From contig CALARR010000344.1 in the NCBI GenBank assembly GCA_937889015.1, positions 1 to 64,000 on the forward strand: DNA of 64,000 nt. The letters run 5' to 3'. Below the pieces are notes generated by a model. It was not told where the DNA came from, searched no databases, and worked only from the letters and a program-made list of their open reading frames with translations. This document shows, piece after piece, positions 35,197-43,959 of the stretch. Origin of the DNA: an uncultured Planctomycetales bacterium. Its GTDB lineage: Bacteria > Planctomycetota > Planctomycetia > Pirellulales > Thermoguttaceae. Made by a program: the position numbers and the translations under genes. Position 1 is the stretch's first letter, and each line of letters starts with the position of its first letter.

Positions 35197-38100
35197 ATGA
35201 ACGCGACCAAAGTCGGACTGCTGGCCCTGCTGTTGGGTTTTTCTGCGATTTCCGTCCCCCTGCCGGCAAAGGAGGCCAAGGTGGCTGCTGCCGATCGCGC
35301 CAGGTATCAGAATGCCATCGCCCAAGGCAACTACAAGGACGCCTACGAGTGCTTCCGAGGGTTGGTCTTGGACCCGCAAACGACTGCCGAGAACGTCGGG
35401 GACGACCTGAAGCGGGCCGTGCAGTGCTTGACGGAACTGGGCCGGGTGAACGAGACCGACGCGCTGATCGAAGCGGCCGTGGCGACGCACAAGGACAAGT
35501 GGCGGCTGCTGTGGTCGGCGGCGCATACCTACATGGGACTGCCGCACCAGGGCTACGTGATTGCCGGCAAGTTCGAGCGCGGCGAACACCGCGGTGGGGG
35601 CGAGGTGTTCAACTCGGCAGACCGGGACCGGATTCGGGCCCTGCAACTGATGGTTCAGGCCATGCCGCTGGCCCAGCGGGAAGAGCAGCACGTCGTGTCG
35701 GCCAGATACTGGCGGGATCTGGCCCAGATGTTGCTCAACAATCGCGGGCACGAAGAGGCATGGCGTCTGCAGGAGTTGAGCGACCTGGCCGTGCTGCCCG
35801 ACTATGAGCCCGGATGGGGCGGTTGGCGCGAGTCGAGCCACGCTCCGGTCGACGAGCAGGGCCATCCGGTCTACTACACGGTGCCGAAGGGTTTTGAGGC
35901 GGCGGCGAACGACGGCCAGCGCTGGCGGTGGTGTCTGGAACAGGCGATCGAACTCGACCCGCAGCAAGCCGCCAGCGTCAGGTTGGAGCTGGCGGGATTT
36001 CTTCGCGCCCAGTTTGGCGTAGAGACTCTGGCCCAGTGGAGCTGGTTCTTCGGCCGCGATTCGAGCGGAACGGACGAGAGCGGCGTATATGCCCTGCACA
36101 CCCTGGGCGAGGACGAGACGATCGCGAGGCTGGCCACAGGCATCAAACGATTTAAGCTGCCCGACGAGTTCAACTACATCAGGATCTACCAGCAGGTGGC
36201 GGAAGGTGGTCCGGCGGCGCAGATTCCCGGCCTGCTGTCGAAGCTGCTGAGGGAATCGGGCTCGTCGATCCCGGCGTTGGAGGCGCGCGTGGCCTTGGCC
36301 GAGGAGTTTGAGAACCGCCGGCAGTATCCGCGCGCGGCGGAGTGGTGGCGGAAGTGCATCGAAATCTCGGGCGACGCCGAGTATCGCAACCGGTTGCGGC
36401 AGATCGAGGGCAACTGGGGGCGTTTCGAAGGAACCATGACTCAGCCGGCCGGCCAAGGGGCCGCGGTCGAGTATCGGTTCCGCAATGGCCGCTCGGTGCA
36501 ATTCACGGCCCAGGAGATCAACGTCCAGCAGTTGCTGGAGGATGTAAAGCAGTATCTCAAAAGCCGGCCAAACGAGTTGGACTGGGAAAAGGTGAACATC
36601 AGCGATCTGGGCTACCGATTGGTGGAGGGGAAGCGCGAGAAGTACGTGGGCCGGGAGGTGGCCAATTGGACGCTGCCTCTGGAGCCGCGTGAAAAGCACT
36701 TCGACAAGCAGGTCACGGTGCGAACGCCGCTGCAGAAGGCGGGCGCTTATTGGCTTACGGCCCGGATGCAGGGGGGCAACACGTGCCACATCGTGGTCTG
36801 GGTGGCCGACACGGTGATCGCCAAGAAGCCGCTGGACGGCAAGACCTTGTACTACGTGGCCGACGCGGTGGACGGTCGGCCGTTGGCCAAGACGAACGTC
36901 GAGTTCTTCGGCTATCGGCAGGAGCATCGCAGCGCGCGGATCTTCCAGATTCTCACCAAGCAGTACGCCGAGTTCACCGACGGCGACGGCCAGGTTGTGT
37001 TGGGTGCGGAGCAGCAACCGCGCGACTACCAGTGGTTGATTACGGCGACCACGCCCGAGGGCCGGCTGGCCTATTTGGGCTTCACGGGCGTGTGGAGCGG
37101 GCGGTGGCGCGAGGCGGAGTATCGCGCGATCAAGGTCTATGCGGTGACCGATCGGCCCGTGTATCGGCCGGCGCAGAAGGTGCATTTCAAGTTTTGGGTC
37201 CGCCGGGCGCAGTACGATCAGGAAGACACGTCGGACTTCGCCAACCAGACCTTCCCGGTGGAGATCCACAATCCCAAGGGGGAGAAGATCCTGGAGAAGG
37301 CATTCTCCAGCGACGCTTACGGCGGGATCGAGGGAGAGTTGGACTTGCCGGCCGACGCCATGCTGGGCGTGTACCGGCTGGCCATCGTGCGCCGCGGGGG
37401 CGGCAGCTTCCGCGTCGAGGAGTACAAGAAGCCGGAATTCGAAGTGACGGTCGATGCGCCGGCCGAGCCGGTGATGTTGGGCCAGCGAATCGAGGCCACG
37501 ATCAAGGCCAAGTACTATTTTGGCTCGCCGGTGACCAACGCCAAGGTGAAGTACAAGGTCACGCGCACCAAGCGCGCCGAGCGGTGGTATCCGCTGGGGC
37601 CTTGGGATTGGCTATACGGGGCCGGCTACTGGTGGTTTGCGGCCGATTACGAGTGGTATCCGGGGTGGCGGGACTGGGGTTGTTGGCGGCCCTTGCCTTT
37701 CTGGATGCCGGCCAGCCGCCAGCCGCCCGAGGTGATCGCCGACCGCGAGGCGCCGATCGGGCCGGACGGGACGGTCAAGGTCGAGATTGACACGGCCCCG
37801 ACCAAAGCCCTCTATCCCAACGACGACCATCAATACACGATTACGGCGGAAGTGGTGGATCAGTCGCGGCGTACGATCGTGGGCAGCGGCCAGGTGCTGG
37901 TAGGACGCAAGCCGTTTGCGGTAACGGTTTGGACGGGGCGGGGCTATTACCGCGCCGGCGATACGGTGCAGGTGCGCGTGGCCGCCCGGCGTTTGGACGG
38001 CAAGCGCGTGCAGGGACAGGGCAAGCTGGAACTTCTGGCGATTCGCTATCAGGACGGCAAGCCGGTCGAGACGGCCGTGGAGCGTTGGGACCTGGCCACG

Positions 38101-41100
38101 AATGAAGAAGGGGCAGCCCGGATGCAGGTCCGCGCGGCCCAGGCCGGTCAGTATCGCCTGGCCTACACGCTGGCCGACGCGCAAGGGCAGAGCGTGACGG
38201 GCGGCTACGTGTTCAGCGTGATGGGGGCGGGCAGCGATGAGCAGTTCCGTTTCAATGCCCTGGAGTTGATTCCCGACAAGGCCGAATATCAACCGGATGA
38301 GAAGGTGCGGCTGCTGGTGAACGCCGCCCGGCGCAACGGCACCGTACTGCTGTTTGTGCGCCCCAGCAACGGCGTGTATCTGCCACCGCAGATTCTGCGT
38401 CTGGAGGGCAAGAGCCGCGTGCAGGAGATTACGGTGGCGAAGAAGGACATGCCGAACTTCTTCGTCGAGGCTTTGACTATTGCCGACGGGCGCGTACACA
38501 GCGAGGTCAAGGAGATCATCGTCCCGCCCGAAAAGCGGGTCTTGAACGTGACGGTCGAGCCGTCGCAGGATTCGTATCGACCTGGGCAGGACGCGACCGT
38601 CCGCCTGCGTCTGACCGACTTCCACGGCCAGCCCTTCGTGGGCTCGACCGTGGTGGCGATCTATGACAAGTCGGTGGAGTACGTTTCGGGCGGCTCGAAC
38701 GTGCCCGACATCAAGGCGTTCTTCTGGAAATGGCGGCGGCGCCACAATCCGCAGACGGAGAGCAGCCTGCAGCGCGGCGGGGGCAACATCGACCAGCCCA
38801 ACAAGCCTGGCATGAGCGACGTCGGGGTGTTTGGGCACGAGATGATGGCCGAGGTCGGCGCGGGCTTCAACGGTCGCGGCGGTGGCGGCATGATGATGTA
38901 CTCCATGGAGATGAGCGGTGCGCGGCGCGGCGGGGCGCCGATGCTGGCCAAGGCGATGGCCGAGCCCAGCGCCGCGCCGAGAGACGCTATGGCCATGGGG
39001 GGCATGGCGGACAAGGCAGCGGCGCCGGCCGCTGAGGCGGAATCCGCGCCGGCCATGGTCGAGCCCACGGTGCGCAGCCAGTTTGCCGACACGGCCTTCT
39101 GGGCCGGGGCGCTGACCACCGAGGCCGACGGCACAGCCACGGTCGCGCTGAAGATGCCCGAGAACCTGACCACCTGGCGGATCAAGGTTTGGGGCATGGG
39201 CCACGGGACCAAGGTGGGCGAGGGTGTGGCGGACGTGGTCACGCGCAAGGACCTCATCGTGCGCATGCAGGCCCCGCGGTTCTTCGTCCAGAAGGACGAG
39301 GTGGTGCTGTCGGCCAACGTGCACAACTATCTGAAGAGCGCCAAGAGCGTGCGCGTGCTTCTGGAGGTCGACGGCCGACTGATCGCCGCGCCGGCTGAAG
39401 CGGCGCGGACCGTGCAAATCGCGGCCGGCGAAGAGGCTCGGGTTGACTGGCGCGTGCAGGTGCTGGACGAGGGCGAGACGACGATCCGCATGAAGGCTTT
39501 GAGCGACGAAGAGTCGGACGCGATGGAGATGAAGTTCCCTTGCTACGTGCACGGGATGCTGAAGATGGAGGCGGCCAGCGGCACCGTGCGTCCGAGCCAG
39601 GAGGCAGGGCGGTTCACCTTCAACGTGCCGCAAGAGCGGCGCCCGGCCCAGTCGCGGCTGGAGATCCGCTGGTCACCCACCTTGGCCGGCGCAATGGTCG
39701 ACGCGCTGCCCTACCTGGCCGACTATCCCTATGGTTGCACCGAGCAGACGCTCAACCGCTTCCTGCCCTCGGTCATCACGCAGAAGATCCTGTTGGACAT
39801 GGGGCTGAAACTGGAGGAGATTCGCGACAAGCGGGCGAATCTCAATGCGCAGGAGTTGGGCGATGCCCAGCAGCGCGCCGGGCAGTGGAAACGCCGCGAC
39901 CGCAACCCGGTGTTTGACGAGGCCGAAGTCCAACGCATGGTCAAGGAGGGCGTGCAGCGTTTGAACGAGATGCAATTGTCTGACGGGGGCTGGGGCTGGT
40001 TTTCGGGCTGGGGCGAGTACCCGTCGGCCCACACCACGGCGATCGTGGTCCACGGCTTGCAGATCGCCCAGGCGAATGACGTGGCCCTGGTGCCGAGCAT
40101 GCTCGAACGGGGCGTGGCCTGGCTCACGCGCTACCAGGAGAAGCAGGTTGCCGAATTGCAGAACGCGCTGGTCAAGCCGAAGAAAGAGCATTGGAAGGAA
40201 CACACCGACAACGTTGACGCCCTGGTGTACATGGTGCTGGTCGACGCGGGCGTGAAGAGCGACGCGATGCGGGACTTCCTGTACCGGGATCGCACGCAGT
40301 TGGCCGTCTACGGCCTGGGGATGTACGGCCTGGCCCTGCACAAGCAGCAGGAGGCCGAGAAACTGGCCATGGTCCTGCAGAACATCAGTCAGTATGTGCA
40401 GCAGGACGACGAGAACCAGACCGCCTGGCTCAAACTGCCCGAGCGCAACTACTGGTGGTGCTGGTACAACAGCGAGTATGAGGCCCAGGCTTACTATCTG
40501 AAGCTGTTGTCGCGGACCGATCCCAAGGGCGAGCTCGCCTCGCGGCTGGTGAAGTACCTGCTGAACAACCGCAAGCATGCCACGTTCTGGAACTCGACGC
40601 GCGACACGGCCTTGTGTGTCGAGGCGATGGCCGACTTCCTCCGCGCCAGCGGCGAGGACAAGCCGGAGATGACGGTGGAGGTCTGGCTCGACGGCCAACT
40701 GCAGAAGGCGGTGGAGATCACCGCGGCCAACCTGTTCCAGTTCGATGACCGGGTGGTCCTGGAGGGCGAGCAGGTCACGACCGGGCAGCACCAGGTGGAA
40801 CTGAAGCGCAAGGGGCGCGGGCCGCTGTACTACAACGGCTATCTGACCACCTTCACGCTGGAGGACTTCATCCGCAAGGCCGGGTTGGAAGTGAAGGTCG
40901 ATCGCAAGTACTACCGGCTGAAGAAGGTCGATGCCGCGGTGAGCGCGGCCGGCGCGCGCGGGCAGGTCGTCCAACAGAAGATCGAGAAGTACGAACGCCT
41001 GGAGCTGGCCAACGACGCCGTGCTGACCAGCGGGGACCTGGTGGAGATCGAACTGGAGATCGACAGCAAGAACGACTACGAGTACTTGATCTTCGAGGAC

Positions 41101-41358
41101 ATGAAGCCGGCGGGGTTCGAACCGGTGGATTTGCGGAGCGGCTATACGGGGAACGCCCTGGGGGCGTATACCGAGTTTCGCGACAACCGGGTGGTGTTCT
41201 TCGTCAGCCGTCTGGCCCGGGGCAAGCACAGTGTGGCCTACCGCATGCGGGCCGAGATTCCGGGGCGGTTCAGCGCCCTGCCGACGCGTGCCTGGGCCAT
41301 GTACGCCCCGGAGTTGAAGGGCAACTCAGACGAGATCAAGCTGGGCGTGAAGGACTGA
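35197..41358 (+). CDS. Giant bacterial alpha-2-macroglobulin with thioester motif
   Basis: A 2053-residue exported protein (signal peptide about 1-24). Residues 30-300 form a helical, repeat-like head. A chain of macroglobulin-type beta domains runs from about 330 (LYYVADAVDGRPLAKTNVEF, AVTDRPVYRPAQKVHFKFWV). A Gly/Met/Ala-rich low-complexity stretch at about 1178-1288 resembles a protease-sensitive bait region. The thioester motif DYPYGCTEQTL is at Cys1514-Gln1517, and a helical thioester domain extends to about 1800 with QLSDGGWGWFSGWGEYPSAH. A final beta domain ends the chain. Alpha-2-macroglobulins trap attacking proteases by covalent capture after bait cleavage, a probable anti-protease shield in the periplasm or at the surface. 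The usual partner PbpC is absent. AAGGGA precedes ATG 35197. One of the largest genes of the window and probably monocistronic. Confidence 0.93.
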   Translation: MNATKVGLLALLLGFSAISVPLPAKEAKVAAADRARYQNAIAQGNYKDAYECFRGLVLDPQTTAENVGDDLKRAVQCLTELGRVNETDALIEAAVATHKDKWRLLWSAAHTYMGLPHQGYVIAGKFERGEHRGGGEVFNSADRDRIRALQLMVQAMPLAQREEQHVVSARYWRDLAQMLLNNRGHEEAWRLQELSDLAVLPDYEPGWGGWRESSHAPVDEQGHPVYYTVPKGFEAAANDGQRWRWCLEQAIELDPQQAASVRLELAGFLRAQFGVETLAQWSWFFGRDSSGTDESGVYALHTLGEDETIARLATGIKRFKLPDEFNYIRIYQQVAEGGPAAQIPGLLSKLLRESGSSIPALEARVALAEEFENRRQYPRAAEWWRKCIEISGDAEYRNRLRQIEGNWGRFEGTMTQPAGQGAAVEYRFRNGRSVQFTAQEINVQQLLEDVKQYLKSRPNELDWEKVNISDLGYRLVEGKREKYVGREVANWTLPLEPREKHFDKQVTVRTPLQKAGAYWLTARMQGGNTCHIVVWVADTVIAKKPLDGKTLYYVADAVDGRPLAKTNVEFFGYRQEHRSARIFQILTKQYAEFTDGDGQVVLGAEQQPRDYQWLITATTPEGRLAYLGFTGVWSGRWREAEYRAIKVYAVTDRPVYRPAQKVHFKFWVRRAQYDQEDTSDFANQTFPVEIHNPKGEKILEKAFSSDAYGGIEGELDLPADAMLGVYRLAIVRRGGGSFRVEEYKKPEFEVTVDAPAEPVMLGQRIEATIKAKYYFGSPVTNAKVKYKVTRTKRAERWYPLGPWDWLYGAGYWWFAADYEWYPGWRDWGCWRPLPFWMPASRQPPEVIADREAPIGPDGTVKVEIDTAPTKALYPNDDHQYTITAEVVDQSRRTIVGSGQVLVGRKPFAVTVWTGRGYYRAGDTVQVRVAARRLDGKRVQGQGKLELLAIRYQDGKPVETAVERWDLATNEEGAARMQVRAAQAGQYRLAYTLADAQGQSVTGGYVFSVMGAGSDEQFRFNALELIPDKAEYQPDEKVRLLVNAARRNGTVLLFVRPSNGVYLPPQILRLEGKSRVQEITVAKKDMPNFFVEALTIADGRVHSEVKEIIVPPEKRVLNVTVEPSQDSYRPGQDATVRLRLTDFHGQPFVGSTVVAIYDKSVEYVSGGSNVPDIKAFFWKWRRRHNPQTESSLQRGGGNIDQPNKPGMSDVGVFGHEMMAEVGAGFNGRGGGGMMMYSMEMSGARRGGAPMLAKAMAEPSAAPRDAMAMGGMADKAAAPAAEAESAPAMVEPTVRSQFADTAFWAGALTTEADGTATVALKMPENLTTWRIKVWGMGHGTKVGEGVADVVTRKDLIVRMQAPRFFVQKDEVVLSANVHNYLKSAKSVRVLLEVDGRLIAAPAEAARTVQIAAGEEARVDWRVQVLDEGETTIRMKALSDEESDAMEMKFPCYVHGMLKMEAASGTVRPSQEAGRFTFNVPQERRPAQSRLEIRWSPTLAGAMVDALPYLADYPYGCTEQTLNRFLPSVITQKILLDMGLKLEEIRDKRANLNAQELGDAQQRAGQWKRRDRNPVFDEAEVQRMVKEGVQRLNEMQLSDGGWGWFSGWGEYPSAHTTAIVVHGLQIAQANDVALVPSMLERGVAWLTRYQEKQVAELQNALVKPKKEHWKEHTDNVDALVYMVLVDAGVKSDAMRDFLYRDRTQLAVYGLGMYGLALHKQQEAEKLAMVLQNISQYVQQDDENQTAWLKLPERNYWWCWYNSEYEAQAYYLKLLSRTDPKGELASRLVKYLLNNRKHATFWNSTRDTALCVEAMADFLRASGEDKPEMTVEVWLDGQLQKAVEITAANLFQFDDRVVLEGEQVTTGQHQVELKRKGRGPLYYNGYLTTFTLEDFIRKAGLEVKVDRKYYRLKKVDAAVSAAGARGQVVQQKIEKYERLELANDAVLTSGDLVEIELEIDSKNDYEYLIFEDMKPAGFEPVDLRSGYTGNALGAYTEFRDNRVVFFVSRLARGKHSVAYRMRAEIPGRFSALPTRAWAMYAPELKGNSDEIKLGVKD

Positions 41359-41569
41359 AGAGCTGCGGCGGAAAGCGGATTTCCGGATTTTGTGCGCCAG
41401 CGCGGTACTGGCCCGGCGCCAACCTGGTTTCTGCGGAAAGTCCACGCCAGGTCATGCTGTGCGAGGCGAAGGGTTTCGGTCTGGGGCGGATTCTTCGCTT
41501 CGCTAGAATGGCAGACCTACCGGCCGCTTGCGACGACAGAGGCTACTTCTTGCCGGCGGCGGGAGTCTT
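41359..41569. other. Intergenic region after the alpha-2-macroglobulin gene, holding a fossil gene end
   Basis: On the minus strand codons at 41543-41569 read Lys-Thr-Pro-Ala-Ala-Gly-Lys-Lys-stop, in frame with the DUF1080 gene but separated from it by repeat copy D. A GCTAGAAT box at 41502-41509 (plus strand) has no good -35 element. Confidence 0.5.
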
Positions 41570-41650
41570 AGGGCCGGCCCCAGAACCTGTCGGCAACGCA
41601 GTCTCGCTGGGCCGCCCGGCCTAGCTGGGGCTTTTCTGGGGAAGGCTCTT
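41570..41650 (+). repeat. 78-bp palindromic repeat, copy D, inside the 3' end of a gene
   Basis: GGCCGGCCCCAGAACCTGTC at the left and TTTTCTGGGGAAGGCTCT at the right, 78-bp core 41572-41649. CTT occurs on both sides (41567-41569 and 41648-41650). The element overlaps the last 10 codons of the DUF1080 gene (stop at 41621). Stem positions 7 and 70 are C-G here and T-A in copies A and B. Confidence 0.85.
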
Positions 41651-42445
41651 GGCGTCCTTGGGTGCGGGTTGCTCTTCTTCGGGCGTGAGCTTGCGGATCC
41701 GCACGCCGCGCACGGCGCCGGCTGTACACCAGGTGGCGACTCCCAGGGGTTGGCAGAGATCGACTTCGTCGCGAATGGAGATGCGATGCCCGGGCAGTTC
41801 CTGGTTGACTACCTGTTCGTCGTCGACCCAGGCCTCGATCTTGGCCTCGGTGACGCGGATGCGGATGCGATACCACTGGTTGGTCTTGAAGTCCAGGAAC
41901 TGCGTGGTGGCATTGTCCGAGGCGTCGTAGAAGTCGACGCAGGAGAGCCCCACCACCGTGCCGCCCCAGCCGCCCACGACCAACGAGCAGGGAGAGGCCG
42001 CCACGGGGAAGGTGGTGGTGCAGAAGAAGTCGTTGCCCAGGAGGCGTTTACCTTCCAGGCACAGTTCATAGTTGGTGCGTGGGATCTCGGCCGTGCAGGT
42101 GATGCCCGACATGGGATTGCCCATCTCCATGACGATCGCGCCTTCTTCGACCTTGACCTCACCCTCGCCGCCGAAATTGGGGACCTTCCAGCCGGTGAGA
42201 GTCTTTCCGTCGAAGAGGCTTTTCCAGGCGTGGGGATCCTCTTGTTTGGCGGACTTGGCCGGAGCCGCGGTGGCCGGAGTCGTCTTGGGTGGCTGGGGTT
42301 CCGCACCCTCGGCACGATGGATGACCTGCTGAGCCAGCAACAGGGCGCCGAGCACGATCAAGATGGCAGCCAGGAGCACAACCAGTTTGCGCCATACAGG
42401 GTTCATATAGGCCTCGGCAGGATTGGCGTTTCGTAGGGGTGTCAT
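41621..42445 (-). CDS. DUF1080 (3-keto-disaccharide hydrolase-like) membrane-anchored protein
   Basis: A 274-residue protein with an N-terminal hydrophobic anchor (VVLLAAILIVLGALLLAQQV) followed by a Pro/Ala linker and a DUF1080 jelly-roll domain. The family signature SLFDGKTLTGWK occurs at about 76-87, with EGAIVMEMGNPMSG and FLDFKTNQWYRIRIRVTEAK later. DUF1080 includes 3-keto-glucoside hydrolases and lectin-like domains acting on carbohydrates. The C-terminal PKDAKSLPQKSPS tail is encoded by palindromic repeat D; without the repeat the frame would continue to DAKTPAAGKK. It lies 12 bases downstream of the MFS gene and is probably the last gene of the PQQ-MFS-DUF1080 operon. Start may be Met1 or Met14. 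Confidence 0.85.
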   Translation of the reverse strand: MTPLRNANPAEAYMNPVWRKLVVLLAAILIVLGALLLAQQVIHRAEGAEPQPPKTTPATAAPAKSAKQEDPHAWKSLFDGKTLTGWKVPNFGGEGEVKVEEGAIVMEMGNPMSGITCTAEIPRTNYELCLEGKRLLGNDFFCTTTFPVAASPCSLVVGGWGGTVVGLSCVDFYDASDNATTQFLDFKTNQWYRIRIRVTEAKIEAWVDDEQVVNQELPGHRISIRDEVDLCQPLGVATWCTAGAVRGVRIRKLTPEEEQPAPKDAKSLPQKSPS

Positions 42446-42457
42446 GTGAAATCTCCC

Positions 42458-43903
42458 TTATTCGGGCAGGGGTTTGCCCTTGGTCTCGGGCGCGAGCCAG
42501 ATGAGGATCAGGCCCAGCCCATAGATCAGGGTGATGGTGCCTCCGGCACTGGCGTAGTTGCCGCCGAGAAGTTGGACCAGCACGCCCATCTGGATGGCGC
42601 CCACGGCGGCCAGGACACGGCCGAAGTTGAAACACAGTCCTTGGCCGGTGGCGCGGATCCGCGTGGGAAAGATCTCCGGCAGGTACAGCGGCAGCCAGCC
42701 GTAAAAGGCGGAAGTGATTCCGCCGACGACGAGGCCGCTGATGACAAAGGTCAGATCGAAGGTGTGCAGCGTGCGGAACATGAAGGCGCAGGAGAGCAAC
42801 GAGAGCAGGCAGAGTCCGAAGTAGGCGGGGCGACGACCCCAACGTCCGCCGGCCAGGGGCGCCACATAGCAGGCCACGATCGCGCCGATGGACATGATGA
42901 TTTGGATCCCGGCTTTGGCTCTGGCGGCTTCGCTCTTGACCGCGTCGTCCTGTTCTTCGTTGAGCAACTTGCGGAGGGTGGGGTCTTCCAGCGGCTGGCC
43001 GGTGCCGGTCTCGATCTCGGTTCGGACCAGGGCCACGCGCTGGCGGATGGATTCGTTTTCCTGGATCTGCTCGGCCCACAAAGGGATCCAGCCGGAGACC
43101 GCCGCCCAGGTGCCGATGAGAGGAATCGCGGAGAAGACTATCCCCAGGATGGTCCGCTTGCGCTGGCCGGCCGTGAAGATCTCGATGATGGGCGTTTTGG
43201 TGGCCGTCTGCACCGAGGCCTTCCACTTCTCGGACTCGGGAACAAAGAAGGTGATGAACAGGGCGAGGACGGCGGGCGAGGCGCCGACAACCATCATGTA
43301 GCGCCAGGTGTCACCCGTGACCGGGTAGAAATAGGCCACGACGCCGATCAACAGGAAGCCCACATTGGCCGCCGCGCCGATAGCCCCGGCCAAGCGCGGG
43401 CGGTAGCGTTCGGGCCAGCACTCCATGACCAGAGCCACGCCGACGGCCCATTCGCCGCCCATACCCAAGGCGGCAATGAAGCGCAAGGCGCCCAACTGCC
43501 AGGCGCTGGTTGCAAAACACCCCAAACCGGTGAACACGGAGTACGTCAACACGCTGACGACCATGGCACGCACGCGGCCGATGCGGTCGCCCAGCCAGCC
43601 GAAGACCAGTCCGCCCAAGGCGGCGCCCAGCAGGAAACAGGCGGCGATGATCCCATTCCAATTGCCGACGCCGGCATCGCCGGAGACGTTGAGGAGTTCT
43701 TGCAGGGCAGGGCGGGCCACCAAGGGGAAGAGGCCCAGTTCGACTCCGTCGAACATCCAGCCCAGGAACGCCGCAGTCAACACCAACCACTGTCCGCGCG
43801 TCAGGCCCTGAGAGCCGGTCCGGGGAGGATTTGCCGAACAGGCCGCGTCTGGCCTTCCGGTCGGCTGCTGAGAGTCGTGGTGCGAACTGCGGCTGTTATT
43901 CAC
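42458..43903 (-). CDS. Major facilitator superfamily transporter (sugar/acid symporter type)
   Basis: A 481-residue transporter with 12 helices. It has the MFS motif GWLGDRIGRVRAM after TM2, a second such motif GGRWGRRPAYFG, and PESEKWKASVQ between TM6 and a charged central loop of about 80 residues (TGTGQPLEDPTLRKLLNEEQ) that is longer than usual. The end APETKGKPLPE is the standard tail of sugar-porter and AAHS-like MFS proteins. The GTG at 43903 is preceded by AAAGGA with six-base spacing, which decides it over upstream GTG 43963 and ATG 43936. It lies 56 bases after the PQQ gene and 12 before DUF1080. It may import products generated by those exported proteins. Confidence 0.88.
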   Translation of the reverse strand: MNNSRSSHHDSQQPTGRPDAACSANPPRTGSQGLTRGQWLVLTAAFLGWMFDGVELGLFPLVARPALQELLNVSGDAGVGNWNGIIAACFLLGAALGGLVFGWLGDRIGRVRAMVVSVLTYSVFTGLGCFATSAWQLGALRFIAALGMGGEWAVGVALVMECWPERYRPRLAGAIGAAANVGFLLIGVVAYFYPVTGDTWRYMMVVGASPAVLALFITFFVPESEKWKASVQTATKTPIIEIFTAGQRKRTILGIVFSAIPLIGTWAAVSGWIPLWAEQIQENESIRQRVALVRTEIETGTGQPLEDPTLRKLLNEEQDDAVKSEAARAKAGIQIIMSIGAIVACYVAPLAGGRWGRRPAYFGLCLLSLLSCAFMFRTLHTFDLTFVISGLVVGGITSAFYGWLPLYLPEIFPTRIRATGQGLCFNFGRVLAAVGAIQMGVLVQLLGGNYASAGGTITLIYGLGLILIWLAPETKGKPLPE

Positions 43904-43959
43904 CGAGGGTCCTTTCGCGCAAAGGCATGCGGCCATTTTACCAAGGCGGCAGGCGGATG

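Noticed and set aside
37612..41229. Long minus-strand frames inside the alpha-2-macroglobulin gene
   Set aside because: Shadow frames without motifs; the plus strand has the thioester and macroglobulin repeats.
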